Shown here piece after piece: positions 29,703 through 38,363 of a DNA stretch of 64,000 bases. Position numbers and translations under genes: made by a program. Source of the stretch: VAZQ01 sp050179645. Lineage in GTDB: Bacteria > Pseudomonadota > Alphaproteobacteria > Rhizobiales > Xanthobacteraceae. The notes beneath the pieces are model-generated. The model saw only the letters and a program-made list of their open reading frames with translations, had not been told where the DNA came from and did no database searches. The stretch lies in NCBI GenBank assembly GCA_050179645.1, contig JBFXEX010000011.1, positions 1-64,000 on the forward strand, written 5' to 3'. Numbering within the stretch: the first letter of the stretch is position 1; every line of letters begins with the position of its first letter.

Positions 29703-30377
29703 ATGCCGATGAATGCAGTTTATGAGACGCCGTCCGATCTGCCCGACGTGATTCCGGTGTTTCCGCTTGCCGGCGCGTTGCTGCTGCCGCGCGGGCAGAT
29801 GCCGCTCAACATCTTCGAGCCGCGCTACCTGGCGATGATCGACGACGCACTCAAGGCCGGGCATCGCATCATCGGCATGATCCAGCCCGAGACGGCGCAT
29901 CCGGGCTCCGAACAGAAGCCAAATCTCTTTAAGGTCGGTTGCGCCGGCCGCATCACCCAGCTCGCAGAGAGCGGCGATGGCCGCTATCTGATACAGTTGA
30001 CCGGCGTCGCGCGCTTTCAAGTCGAAGATGAGCTTCCATCCACCACGCTCTACCGGCAATGCCATGTACGCTACTCGCCGTTCATCGACGATTTCACAGC
30101 CCGCAAGGGCGAGGACGAGGTCGATCGCAAGAGCCTGCTGGAGGCGCTAACCGGCTTCCTCAAGGCCAACAATCTCAAGGCGGACTGGGAGGGCATCGAG
30201 AGCGCGCCGAACGAGGCGCTGGTCAACGCGCTCGCGATGATGTCGCCCTACGGCGCGGCCGAGAAGCAGGCGCTGCTCGAAGCGCCCGACCTCAAGACCC
30301 GGGCCGAATTGCTGGTCGCCATGACGGAGATCGAACTGGCCAAGAATACCGCGGGCGGCGACACGCCGCTGCAATAG
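29703..30377 (+). CDS. Lon N-terminal-domain protein (LON substrate-binding, stand-alone)
   Basis: 224 residues with the LON-N (PUA-like) domain: VIPVFPLAGALLLPRGQMPLNIFEPRY at the start is diagnostic, then IGMIQPE and VGCAGRITQ. There is no ATPase or protease domain. Stand-alone LON domains are thought to bind peptides or proteins, but the function is not known. GGAG lies 7 bases before the ATG. It forms a conserved neighbourhood with cnoX and Trm112. Confidence 0.9.
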   Translation: MPMNAVYETPSDLPDVIPVFPLAGALLLPRGQMPLNIFEPRYLAMIDDALKAGHRIIGMIQPETAHPGSEQKPNLFKVGCAGRITQLAESGDGRYLIQLTGVARFQVEDELPSTTLYRQCHVRYSPFIDDFTARKGEDEVDRKSLLEALTGFLKANNLKADWEGIESAPNEALVNALAMMSPYGAAEKQALLEAPDLKTRAELLVAMTEIELAKNTAGGDTPLQ

Positions 30378-30706
30378 CGCCGGGCGCCGCTACGTCCGCG
30401 AATTAAAGCCTTGAAACGAACGCATTAAGTTGTTACGTGACGCCTCGTGAGGCTTGACGGCCATTCCTTCTTGTTCGATTTGAGCCGTCCGCGGGTCGCG
30501 TGAACGAATTCCACGTCTTGGTTTTCGACCCGTCTCATTCAGCACTGTTCATCGACACCCCAGAACACGCGGGATGTCTCGTTTGTCCTGCGAATTGCGG
30601 GTCGTGCCCGCGAGCCGGCTGAGTCCGACTTGCGAACCAAAAATGGTGCCGTTGGTTAGTCCATCGGTCAGGCGCCGCTCCGATCGCTACACGAAAGATT
30701 CGTTCA
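30378..30706. other. Long gene-free region upstream of the DEAD-box helicase
   Basis: No convincing gene. A short hairpin (ACGCCTCGTGAGGCT, about 30440-30454) follows the Lon-N gene but has no T tract. The remainder is moderately AT-rich and is long enough for a structured 5' leader of the helicase mRNA, which is common for cold-regulated DEAD-box genes; I see no specific RNA motif that proves it. Confidence 0.4.
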
Positions 30707-32185
30707 TTGAGCTCCTTTCTCCAGCTCGGCCTTGCCGAGCCCATCGCCCGCGCTCTCGTTGAGGAAAAGTACACCGACCCGACGCCGATCCAGGCCCAGA
30801 CCATCCCGCAAGTGCTCGCCGCGCGCGATGTCGTCGGCATCGCGCAGACCGGAACCGGCAAGACCGCCGCGTTCGCACTGCCGATCCTCCATCATCTCTC
30901 CAACAGCAAGCAGCGGCTTGAGAAGCGCACCTGCCGCGTGCTGGTGCTGAGCCCGACGCGGGAACTGTCCGCGCAGATCGTCGACAGCTTCCAGACCTAC
31001 GGCCGCCATGTCCGTCCGCGCGTCACGCTCGCTATCGGCGGCGTGCCGATCAATCGCCAGATCCGCGATCTGGTCAGCGGCGTCGACGTCCTGGTGGCGA
31101 CGCCCGGCCGGCTGCGCGATCTCATGCAGATGGGCGCCGTGCGGCTCGACCGCGTCGAGATTTTCGTGCTCGACGAAGCCGACCGCATGCTCGACATGGG
31201 CTTCATCCACGACATCCGGGCGATCACCGGCAAGCTGCCGGCCCGCCGGCAGACTTTGTTCTTCTCCGCCACCATGCCCCACGAGATCGCCGAACTGGCG
31301 AAAGGGATGCTGCGCGACCCGGTCCGCGTCGCCGTCACGCCCGAAGCCACGACGGCCGAGAAGGTCGACCAGCGCATCATCCACGTCGACCGGGCCGGCA
31401 AGCCGGCGCTGCTGGTCGAAGTGCTGCGGCAGGAAACGATCGACCGCGCGCTGGTCTTCACCCGCACCAAGCACGGCGCCGACAAGGTGGTCCGCGCTCT
31501 GGTCAAGGCCGGCGTCGCCGCCGAGGCGATTCACGGCAACAAGTCGCAGAACCAGCGCGAGCGGGTGCTCGCCGCATTTCGTGCCGGTACGGTGCGGACG
31601 CTGGTGGCGACCGACATCGCGGCACGCGGCATCGACGTCGACGGCATCAGCCACGTCGTCAACTACGACCTGCCGAACATTCCGGAGAGCTACGTGCATC
31701 GCATCGGCCGCACCGCGCGGGCGGGCGCAGAAGGCTTCGCGATCTCGTTCTGCGACGGCGAGGAGCGCGCCTATCTGCGCGACATCGAGAAACTGATACG
31801 CATGACGATCCCGTCGACCGACCAGCGCGGCGAGCGGCGGCCTGCGGCCGAACCGCAGCCGAACCACGCCGCCAACGGGACCCAAGCTGCGAACGGCAAG
31901 CCGCCGCGACGGCAGAACCGCAAGCACCAGGGCCGGCCGCAGGAAGGCCGCCCGCAGCAGGGCCGCCATCGCGACGCGCCACGCAACGCCAATCCGCGTC
32001 GCGACGAGAGCCGGCGCGACGGCGCGAACCGCGGTTGGACGCCGGTCCGGCAAGGACAGGCCCCGCGCGCCGACCGGCCGGTTGCCGACACCAACGACAT
32101 CGCGACAATCGCCTTCATGAAGCAACAGCCGAAGCGCGGCGGGCACGGCCGCGGCGCTCCCGCGCACCACCGCACACCGCGCTAA
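30707..32185 (+). CDS. rhlE: DEAD-box RNA helicase, RhlE type
   Basis: 492 residues. Nine helicase motifs are readable: FLQLGL (Q-motif region), AQTGTGKT (motif I), PTRELSAQ (Ia), ATPGRL (Ib), VLDEADRML (II, DEAD), FSATM (III), ALVFTRTK (IV), ATDIAARGIDVDG (V) and HRIGRTARAG (VI). The C-terminal about 130 residues are Arg/Gln/Asn/Pro-rich, basic and disordered, as in RhlE proteins that bind RNA nonspecifically. The start appears to be the TTG at 30707, since the family begins right there; no ATG fits. It is followed by the infA paralogue after 21 bp, likely co-transcribed. Confidence 0.93.
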   Translation: MSSFLQLGLAEPIARALVEEKYTDPTPIQAQTIPQVLAARDVVGIAQTGTGKTAAFALPILHHLSNSKQRLEKRTCRVLVLSPTRELSAQIVDSFQTYGRHVRPRVTLAIGGVPINRQIRDLVSGVDVLVATPGRLRDLMQMGAVRLDRVEIFVLDEADRMLDMGFIHDIRAITGKLPARRQTLFFSATMPHEIAELAKGMLRDPVRVAVTPEATTAEKVDQRIIHVDRAGKPALLVEVLRQETIDRALVFTRTKHGADKVVRALVKAGVAAEAIHGNKSQNQRERVLAAFRAGTVRTLVATDIAARGIDVDGISHVVNYDLPNIPESYVHRIGRTARAGAEGFAISFCDGEERAYLRDIEKLIRMTIPSTDQRGERRPAAEPQPNHAANGTQAANGKPPRRQNRKHQGRPQEGRPQQGRHRDAPRNANPRRDESRRDGANRGWTPVRQGQAPRADRPVADTNDIATIAFMKQQPKRGGHGRGAPAHHRTPR

Positions 32186-32206
32186 CCGATCGGTCGGAGA
32201 AACAAC

Positions 32207-32479
32207 ATGGCCAAGGAAGAGCTGATCGAATACGACGGCACCGTCACCGAAGTCCTGCCGGACGGCAACTATCGCGTCACCCTCGACAACGATCACCAGA
32301 TCCTCGCCTACATGTCCGGCAAGATGCGCAAGTTTCGCATCCGGACCGGCGTCGGCGACCGCGTGATCGTCGAGGTGTCGCCCTACGACCTGACGCGCGG
32401 CCGCATCAACTTCCGCCAGAAGACCGAGCGCGTGGCCGGCGCCGCGCCGGCCCGGCGGCAGAATTTCCGACGGCACTGA
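32207..32479 (+). CDS. infA: Translation initiation factor IF-1, C-terminally extended paralogue
   Basis: 90 residues against about 72 for canonical IF-1. The S1/OB fold is clear: MAKEELIEYDGTVTEVLPDG, GKMRKFRIRTGVGDRV, VEVSPYDLTRGRINFRQK. A basic tail (TERVAGAAPARRQNFRRH) is added. Several core positions differ from the usual IF-1 (for example AYMSGKMRKFRIR), which suggests a second, specialised copy. GGAG lies 8 bases before the ATG. Its operon with a DEAD-box helicase fits a role in cold or stress translation, by inference. Confidence 0.93.
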   Translation: MAKEELIEYDGTVTEVLPDGNYRVTLDNDHQILAYMSGKMRKFRIRTGVGDRVIVEVSPYDLTRGRINFRQKTERVAGAAPARRQNFRRH

Positions 32480-32490
32480 TCGTTGAAGCG

Positions 32491-32565
32491 CATCATTCCG
32501 GGACCGGCTTAATTCCCGAGCCCTGAATCCATCTCTCAAGCATCGAGATGGAATTCTTGGATGAC
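32491..32565. repeat. Short palindromic repeat of the ATTCCGG...GAATCCATC type
   Basis: Contains CATTCCGGGACCGGC and GAATCCATCTC plus an inner hairpin (CATCTCTCAAGCATCGAGATG). Similar word sets recur at 33748-33832 and 45586-45685. Boundaries are approximate. Confidence 0.4.
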
Positions 32566-32665
32566 CGAACGTCTCTGATCCGGCTCGCCAACCGGATTTC
32601 GCCCTGAGCAGGAGCGCGTGCTATAGGCGTCGGCGGTCACTAGCCGCCACGTCTGGAGCACGCCC

Positions 32666-32872
32666 GTGAGCCACACCCCCGCCGACCAGCCTGCCGCAGA
32701 ATCCGACGTCGACCCCAAGCTCCTCGAAATCCTGGTCTGCCCGCTGACCAAGGGACCGCTCGAATACGATGCCGAGAAGCAGGAACTGATCTCCCGCTCG
32801 GCCAGGCTCGCCTATCCGATTCGCGCCGGCATCCCGATCATGCTGCCGGAAGAAGCGCGGCGGCTGGATTGA
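32666..32872 (+). CDS. Trm112 family protein (DUF343)
   Basis: 68 residues beginning with GTG at 32666. The conserved core LLEILVCPLTKGPLEYD, ELISRSARLAYPIRAGIPIMLPEEAR identifies the Trm112/YcaR family. Eukaryotic and archaeal members activate methyltransferases; bacterial roles are unclear. It has one of the usual cysteines (LVCPL) but not a full zinc ribbon. It usually follows the Lon-N gene in this order of bacteria, with the helicase and IF-1 genes intervening here. Confidence 0.9.
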   Translation: MSHTPADQPAAESDVDPKLLEILVCPLTKGPLEYDAEKQELISRSARLAYPIRAGIPIMLPEEARRLD

Positions 32873-32912
32873 CGCTGTCGCATGTTCCGGTGAATAGCAA
32901 CGGCTCGAGCTA

Positions 32913-33073
32913 CGAACTCGGTGCCCACCCTCCCCTGGAGGGGGAGAGTCGCGAGCATCGCAGGCAAGTTTACGCGGCCAGCGTAGACTTGGCTGCGTGC
33001 GAGCGGGGTGAGGTGAGCCCGCCGCCTCGCTATCGCTCGGCGTCGACCCTCCCCCTCCAGGGGAGGGTAAGAG
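32913..33073. repeat. Interspersed repeat family B, copy 1
   Basis: Begins CGAACTCGGTGCCCACCC and ends GGAGGGTAAGAG, with terminal palindromic arms of the form CCTCCCCTGGAGGGGGAG and CTCCCCCTCCAGGGGAGG. The interior carries CGCGAGCATCGCAGGCAAGT, then TACGCGG, and CCGCCTCGCTATCGCTCGG. A near-identical copy is at 46624-46796. It ends 29 bp before the GST start codon. Confidence 0.88.
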
Positions 33074-33101
33074 CAGCGTGCAGGACTGGAAGGAAACAAG
33101 C

Positions 33102-33728
33102 ATGTTGAAAATCTGGGGACGCAACACCTCGTCCAACGTGCAGAAGGTAATCTGGGCGCTGGACGAGATGCAGGTGCCGTTCGAGCGCATCGATGTCGGC
33201 GGCGCCTATGGCAAGACCAAGGACCCGTTCTATCTGGCGATGAATCCCAACTCGCTCGTGCCCACGCTGGAAGAAGAAGACGGGTTCACGATGTGGGAAT
33301 CGAACTCGATCGTCCGCTATCTCGCCGCCAAACACGGTAACCGCACGCTCGAGCCGGCCGACCTCCAGACCCGCGGCCGCGCCCAGATGTGGATGGACTG
33401 GCAGCTGTCCGTCCTCGGCCCGTCGATCACGCCGGTGTTCTGGGGCCTGATCCGCACGCCGCCGGAGAAGCGCGACCCGGCCGCCATCGCCACCGGCAAG
33501 ACCAAGACCATCGAGTGCGCGCAGATGATGGAGGATCAACTGGCGAAGACGCAGTATCTCGCCGGCGACGCATTCTCCTACGGCGACATCCCGGTCGGCA
33601 TTATGGCGTACCGCTTCATGCAGCTCATCCCGGAGCGCCCCAAGATGCCGAATCTCGAGCGTTGGTACGCGGCGATCTCGTCACGCCCCGCCTTCCAGCG
33701 GCAGATCGCCACCGTGCCGCTGAGCTGA
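33102..33728 (+). CDS. Glutathione S-transferase family protein
   Basis: 208 residues. Thioredoxin-like N-terminal domain with LKIWGRNTSSNVQKVIWALDEM, the cis-Pro and substrate loop NPNSLVPTLEEEDG, and the glutathione-contacting WESNSIVRYLA; the alpha-helical C-terminal domain has LAGDAFSYGDIPVGIMAYR. The active residue region resembles Ser/Asn-containing beta- or theta-like classes. AAGGAAA at 33090-33096 supports the ATG at 33102. Substrate unknown. It stands between Trm112 and ubiH, a common neighbourhood in Rhizobiales. Confidence 0.9.
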   Translation: MLKIWGRNTSSNVQKVIWALDEMQVPFERIDVGGAYGKTKDPFYLAMNPNSLVPTLEEEDGFTMWESNSIVRYLAAKHGNRTLEPADLQTRGRAQMWMDWQLSVLGPSITPVFWGLIRTPPEKRDPAAIATGKTKTIECAQMMEDQLAKTQYLAGDAFSYGDIPVGIMAYRFMQLIPERPKMPNLERWYAAISSRPAFQRQIATVPLS

Positions 33729-33747
33729 CGGATATCGAAGTCTCTTG

Positions 33748-33832
33748 TCATGCCGGGGGTCGGCCGAAGGCCGGAGCCCGGAATCCATACCCGTCTCAAA
33801 GACAAAACGTTGGATTCCGGACGCCGGAGTGG
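33748..33832. repeat. Palindromic repeat between GST and ubiH-like stops
   Basis: Arms TGCCGGGGGTCGGCCGAAGGCCGGAGCCCGGAATCC and GGATTCCGGACGCCGGAG flank the central part; the inner GGCCGAAGGCC is a perfect hairpin. It lies between the convergent ends of two genes, where it may also act as a terminator. Confidence 0.55.
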
Positions 33833-33833
33833 C

Positions 33834-35087
33834 CTACAGCGCCTCGCCGCGCAGAAGTTTGGGCACGTCGCCGCCGACAAGACCCGCGGCCTCGCGGATA
33901 AAGAAGTGCTTCAGGCCGGGCAGCCGGTCGACCATTCCAAGGCCGACATCGCGAACGAGCCGCAATACGTCGGAGCGGTTGGAGAACAGCCGGTTGAGGC
34001 CGTCGGTCGCCGCCCCCATCGCCATGGTGTCGAAGCCGCGCCAACGCTGATAACGTTCCAGCACCGCGAGCGAGCCCGGATCGAGCCCGAGCCGCGCCGC
34101 ATCGACGATGGTTTCGGCAAGCGCCGCAACGTCGCGCAGCCCCATATTGAGGCCCTGCCCGGCAATCGGATGGATCACGTGCGCGGCGTCGCCGACCAGC
34201 GCGACACGCTCGGCGATGAAGCTGCGCGCAACCGCAAAGCCGAGCGGAAAAGCGCGGCGCGGACCGATGGCGGCGATGTCCCCGAGCTTCAAACCGAAAC
34301 GGCGTTCGAGTTCGGCGTGAAATTCACCGTCGGGCAGCGCGACGATGCGCTCGGCCTCGCGCTTGTCTTCGGTCCAGACGATCGACGAGCGGTGACCGAT
34401 TTCAGGATCGTCGTTGAGCGGCAGGATCGCGAATGGCCCGGCCGGCAGGAAGTGCTCCTCGGCGCGGCCGTGATGATCGCGCTCGTGCCTGACGGTGGTA
34501 ACGATTGCCGACTGACCGTAGCTCCAGCCGTGGCTGGCGATGCCGGCCTGCTCGCGAACCGACGAGCGAGCGCCATCGGCCGCGACCACCAAACGCGCGG
34601 ACACGGTGCGGCCGTCAGCAAGCTCGGCGTCGATGCGGTGCGATCCGGCTGGAAGGATTTTCGCGACGCCGACAGGCAGCAGATCGATGCCCTCGGCCTT
34701 CGCCTTCTCCACCAATGCGGCAAGCAGCGGCGCATTCTCGATCATGTGACCGAACGGCTCGCCGGGCGCGACATCGCCGTCGAAGGTCAGGAAGGTCGGC
34801 CGCACCGCGTCCTGCAGGCGGCTGTCGGTGATCACCATGTCGAGGATCGGCTGCGCGCCCGCCGCAACCTTGTCCCAGACCCCGATGGTCTCGAACAGCC
34901 GGCGCGCCGCCGCCACGATCGCAGACGCGCGCGCATCCGCCGGCTCCCGGGCCAGCGCCGGATCGGCGACCGCGACCGAGAATGAGGGTCCAAGCCCCTG
35001 GCGCAACGCAATCGCCAGTGCGAGACCGGCGAAGCCCGCTCCGCCGATCAGCAGGTCGATGGGCCGCGATGCTTGAGGTTGTTCCAC
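33834..35087 (-). CDS. ubiH: UbiH/UbiF/COQ6-type FAD monooxygenase
   Basis: 417 residues. Rossmann dinucleotide motif LLIGGAGFAGLALAIAL, the VVAADGARSSVRE (DG) motif and the second FAD motif VALVGDAAHVIHPIAGQGLN identify the ubiquinone-ring hydroxylase family. Which ring position it hydroxylates cannot be told. The start is the GTG at 35087, because GGAGG is 7 bases upstream; the TTG eight codons earlier is less likely. It is divergent from tesB, with about 80 bp between them. Confidence 0.92.
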   Translation of the reverse strand: MEQPQASRPIDLLIGGAGFAGLALAIALRQGLGPSFSVAVADPALAREPADARASAIVAAARRLFETIGVWDKVAAGAQPILDMVITDSRLQDAVRPTFLTFDGDVAPGEPFGHMIENAPLLAALVEKAKAEGIDLLPVGVAKILPAGSHRIDAELADGRTVSARLVVAADGARSSVREQAGIASHGWSYGQSAIVTTVRHERDHHGRAEEHFLPAGPFAILPLNDDPEIGHRSSIVWTEDKREAERIVALPDGEFHAELERRFGLKLGDIAAIGPRRAFPLGFAVARSFIAERVALVGDAAHVIHPIAGQGLNMGLRDVAALAETIVDAARLGLDPGSLAVLERYQRWRGFDTMAMGAATDGLNRLFSNRSDVLRLVRDVGLGMVDRLPGLKHFFIREAAGLVGGDVPKLLRGEAL

Positions 35088-35167
35088 GGCCGCCTCCGGA
35101 GTGAGCCCCAACTATACCACCGGGCCGCCTTTTGCGAACCGCAGCGGATGTGGCAGAAGGGGGCGCA

Positions 35168-36037
35168 ATGTCCTCGCCCGTCCAAGACCTGCTGAAGATT
35201 CTCGACCTCGAACAGCTTGAGCTCAACCTGTTTCGCGGCCACTCGCCGCAAACCGGCTGGCAGCGCGTCTACGGCGGGCAGGTCATCGGCCAGGCGCTCG
35301 CCGCCGCGTGCCGGACACTCGACGTGACGGCCCGGCCGCCGCACTCGCTGCACGCCTACTTCCTGCTGGGCGGCGATCCCAAGGTGCCGATCATCTATGA
35401 CGTCGAGCGCGTGCGCGACGGCCGCAGCTTCGCCACCCGACGCGTGGTCGCGATCCAGCATGGCGAGGCGATCTTCATCATGTCGGTCTCGTTCCATGGC
35501 GACGAGCCCGGCCTGGAACATCAGGCGAAGATGCCGGACGTGCCGACGCCCGAGGAGCTGCCGACGCTCGCCGATCTCAAGCAGCGCACCCTGCCGATGC
35601 CCGAACCGGTGCAGCGGTTCTACGAGCGCGAGCGCCCGATCGAACTGCGGCCGGTGGAATTCGACCGCTACATGGGCCGCAAGATCGAGAACGGCCGCTT
35701 TCATCTCTGGCTGCGCGCCAGCGGCCGCTTGCCGGACGATCCGGCAATTCACCGCTGCGTGCTCGCCTATGCGTCCGACATGGGCCTGCTGGATTCGTCG
35801 CTGGTGCCGCACGGACGAACTTTGTTCGAAAAGGAGTTCATGGCGGCCAGCCTCGACCATGCGCTCTGGTTTCACCGTCCCTTCCGCGCCGACGAATGGC
35901 TGCTGTACGCCCACGACAGCCCGAACCTCTCCGGTTCGCGCGGGTTCTCGCGCGGCCTGATCTTCACGCGCGACGGCACCCTGATCGCCTCGGTCACCCA
36001 GGAAGGGTTGGTGCGCGAGCGCAAGGTCGAAGCCTGA
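35168..36037 (+). CDS. tesB: Acyl-CoA thioesterase II
   Basis: 289 residues with a double hot-dog fold. The TesB hallmark sequences are LFRGHSPQTGWQRVYGGQVIGQAL near the start, HSLHAYFLLGGDPKVPIIY, and in the second half AYASDMGLLDSSL (catalytic Asp region), LDHALWFHRPFRADEW (His) and GLIFTRDGTLIASVTQEGL. It hydrolyses medium- and long-chain acyl-CoA. The ATG at 35168 is preceded by GAAGGGGG. It is next to the PII/AmtB locus in many relatives. Confidence 0.95.
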   Translation: MSSPVQDLLKILDLEQLELNLFRGHSPQTGWQRVYGGQVIGQALAAACRTLDVTARPPHSLHAYFLLGGDPKVPIIYDVERVRDGRSFATRRVVAIQHGEAIFIMSVSFHGDEPGLEHQAKMPDVPTPEELPTLADLKQRTLPMPEPVQRFYERERPIELRPVEFDRYMGRKIENGRFHLWLRASGRLPDDPAIHRCVLAYASDMGLLDSSLVPHGRTLFEKEFMAASLDHALWFHRPFRADEWLLYAHDSPNLSGSRGFSRGLIFTRDGTLIASVTQEGLVRERKVEA

Positions 36038-36237
36038 CCACGGCAATATGACAGCGGTGCTGTCCCGATCTGCCCACAGGCTATTCTCCCGCGCCCGCTG
36101 GCAAATCGGCGCTTAATTTTCCGGCGCGATGCCGATATCGTGCGCAGATACTGCGCGCCGCGGAGTTTGCGAGCTCCGGCGTGCCCAATGTCGGGACTGG
36201 ACACGGCCGGGGACGGCTCACGCAACGGAACAACTCC

Positions 36238-36576
36238 ATGAAACTGATCATCGCGATCATCAAACCCTTCAAGCTAGAGGACGTCCGCGACGCACTCGTC
36301 GGGGTCGGTGTCCACGGCATGACCGTCACTGAGGTCAAAGGCTATGGCCGTCAGAAGGGGCACACCGAGATCTATCGCGGCGCCGAGTACGCGGTGAACT
36401 TCCTGCCGAAGATGCGGATCGAAGTGGCGGTGCCGTCCGAGCGCGTCGAGACGGTGATGGACGCGATCTCGAACTCGGCGCGGACCGGGCAGATCGGCGA
36501 CGGCAAGATTTTCGTCACCGGCATCGACCAGGCGGTCCGCATCCGAACCGGCGAGACCGACGTCGACGCACTCTGA
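36238..36576 (+). CDS. glnK: Nitrogen regulatory protein PII (GlnK), first copy
   Basis: 112 residues, canonical PII length. The T-loop GYGRQKGHTEIYRGAEY has the uridylylation Tyr51, and the B and C loops (TGQIGDGKIF, VRIRTGETD) that bind ATP and 2-oxoglutarate are complete. It senses nitrogen status and plugs the adjacent AmtB channel when unmodified. ATG at 36238 follows CGGAACA. It lies 106 bp before amtB copy 1. Confidence 0.96.
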   Translation: MKLIIAIIKPFKLEDVRDALVGVGVHGMTVTEVKGYGRQKGHTEIYRGAEYAVNFLPKMRIEVAVPSERVETVMDAISNSARTGQIGDGKIFVTGIDQAVRIRTGETDVDAL

Positions 36577-36682
36577 TCGCTGACCACCGATACGGTTTGC
36601 CCGGCCGGCCGCCGGGACGCCGCACCAAGTCCACGCAAACGTGGCCTGCACAAACAAGAAAACGTCGACCGAGGGGGAGACC

Positions 36683-38002
36683 ATGACAACAGTTGCTTTG
36701 GCCGTCCGGCTGGCGACGGCGCTCGGGCTTGCCTGCTTTGCAGCGCCGGCCTTCGCCGAGACCGCCGTCAAGATCGACGCCGCCGACACCGCATGGATGA
36801 TTTCGGCGACCGGCTTCGTGCTGATGATGACGCTGCCCGGATTGGCGCTGTTCTACTGCGGCATGGTGCGCAAGAAGAACGTGCTCGCCACCATGGCGCA
36901 GAGCCTGGCCGCGCTCATGCTGACCTCCTTGCTGTGGTTCGTGGTCGGCTACAGCCTGAGCTTCGCCGGCGACGGCCCCTGGCTCGGCACCTTTGAACGC
37001 CTGTTCCTTCGCGGCATGGAGATGAACGGGGTTTCACCGTTTGCCCCGAACATCCCGGAAGCGCTGTTCATGATCTACCAGATGACCTTCGCGATCATCA
37101 CGGTGGCGTTGGTCGCGGGCGCGGTCGCCGATCGGATGCGGTTCTCGGCGTTCGTCTGGTTCTGCGTGCTCTGGCTGCTGGTGGTCTACGTGCCGATCGC
37201 CCACTGGGTGTGGGGCGGCGGCTTCCTGGCCAAGGAGGGCGTGCTCGATTTTGCCGGCGGCACCGTGGTCCACCTCAACGCTGGCGTCGCCGCACTCGTC
37301 GCGGCCTGGGTACTCGGCAAGCGCTACGGCTACGGCACCGACAACTTCGCGCCGTTCAACTTGTCGCTCGCGGTGATCGGGACCGGCCTGCTCTGGGTCG
37401 GCTGGTTCGGGTTCAATGGCGGCTCGGCCTACGCGGCCAATTCGCGCGCCGTGTACGCCATCGTCGCCACGCATCTCGCGGCCGCGACCGGCGCGCTCAC
37501 CTGGATGGCGATCGAATGGTGGACCCGCGGCAAGCCGTCGGTACTCGGCATGATTTCGGGCGCGATCGCCGGGCTTGGCACCATCACGCCGGCGTCGGGC
37601 TTTGTGCTGCCCTGGCATGGCGTCGTCATTGGCGTGATTGCGGGCGCGCTCTGCTACTGGGCCTGCACCTGGCTCAAGCGGCGGCTTGGCTATGACGACT
37701 CGCTCGACGTGTTCGGCGTGCACGGCGTCGGTGGCGCAACCGGGACGCTGCTCGTTGGCGTCTTCGCGGTCGGAGCGATCTCGGCGACCCCCGAAATGCC
37801 CGCCGGCTTCCCCGGATTGCTGGAAGGCAATCCCCGGCAGGTGCTGATCCAGCTCTACGGCATGGCGGCAACGCTGATCTGGTCCGGCGTGATGACATAC
37901 GTCGTGCTGAAGGTCGTAGAACTCATGGTTCCACTGCGGGTCAGCCAGCAGCACGAGATCGAGGGGCTCGACGTCACGCAGCATGGCGAGGCTCTGCAGT
38001 AG
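36683..38002 (+). CDS. amtB: Ammonium transporter, first copy
   Basis: 439 residues. A cleavable signal (ALGLACFAAPAFAE) is followed by 11 predicted spans, as in AmtB. The pore elements are recognisable: WVWGGGFLAK, LDFAGGTVVHLNAG (pore His) and the second His in DVFGVHGVGG. The usual FYGGMVRSKN appears as FYCGMVRKKN. GAGGGGGAGA precedes the ATG at 36683. Paired with the glnK upstream; the second pair starts at 38364. Confidence 0.95.
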   Translation: MTTVALAVRLATALGLACFAAPAFAETAVKIDAADTAWMISATGFVLMMTLPGLALFYCGMVRKKNVLATMAQSLAALMLTSLLWFVVGYSLSFAGDGPWLGTFERLFLRGMEMNGVSPFAPNIPEALFMIYQMTFAIITVALVAGAVADRMRFSAFVWFCVLWLLVVYVPIAHWVWGGGFLAKEGVLDFAGGTVVHLNAGVAALVAAWVLGKRYGYGTDNFAPFNLSLAVIGTGLLWVGWFGFNGGSAYAANSRAVYAIVATHLAAATGALTWMAIEWWTRGKPSVLGMISGAIAGLGTITPASGFVLPWHGVVIGVIAGALCYWACTWLKRRLGYDDSLDVFGVHGVGGATGTLLVGVFAVGAISATPEMPAGFPGLLEGNPRQVLIQLYGMAATLIWSGVMTYVVLKVVELMVPLRVSQQHEIEGLDVTQHGEALQ

Positions 38003-38363
38003 CAGAGCGGCAGCGTGCGGGCGCGGACACACGGTCAAGTAGCTGAACTGTCATATTTCACAGTCTGGCTGCGTCCGATTGGCGAGGCGGACGCGGCCGT
38101 GATTCCAATTCAGGCGACTGACTAATTTGTATGCAGAAGTGGCCGGACTTTGTGCGGCGCCTCGGGCGCGGCATCGGCGGTTTGCATACACGATCGAGAA
38201 TCTCTCTCAGTTTCAGTCATTTAGACACCCCGCGACGAACTGGCACGGCGCTTGATTGAGGACCCTCGGCATCGCTGCCGGAGTGTCCTTCCTGCCGCGA
38301 CGCCCAGCTGAGACCGCCTGATCCGCAAGAACGCGGCACAGGGTTCAAGGGGGATTTGCATTC
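38003..38363. promoter_or_regulatory. Regulatory gap between the two glnK-amtB pairs
   Basis: A gene-free 361 bp region. At 38128-38135 (TGTATGCA) and 38183-38190 (TGCATACA) lies a perfect 8-base inverted pair, 55 bp centre to centre. A sigma-54-like element follows at 38241. The arrangement is what one expects for an upstream activator and enhancer-dependent promoter, but NtrC binding is inferred; the half-sites do not match the NtrC consensus well. Confidence 0.45.
38241..38256 (+). promoter_or_regulatory. Sigma-54 (RpoN) -24/-12-like promoter for the second glnK-amtB pair
   Basis: TGGCACG, four bases, then TTGAT matches the consensus TGGCACG-N4-TTGCW except for A in place of C at the -12 GC. 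It lies about 108 bp before the glnK ATG at 38364, a usual leader distance. The -12 mismatch lowers confidence. Confidence 0.55.

Noticed and set aside
36095..36120. A TGGCAAA...CGCTT sequence before the first glnK
   Set aside because: GG and GC are one base too close for a sigma-54 site, and only the GG part matches well.
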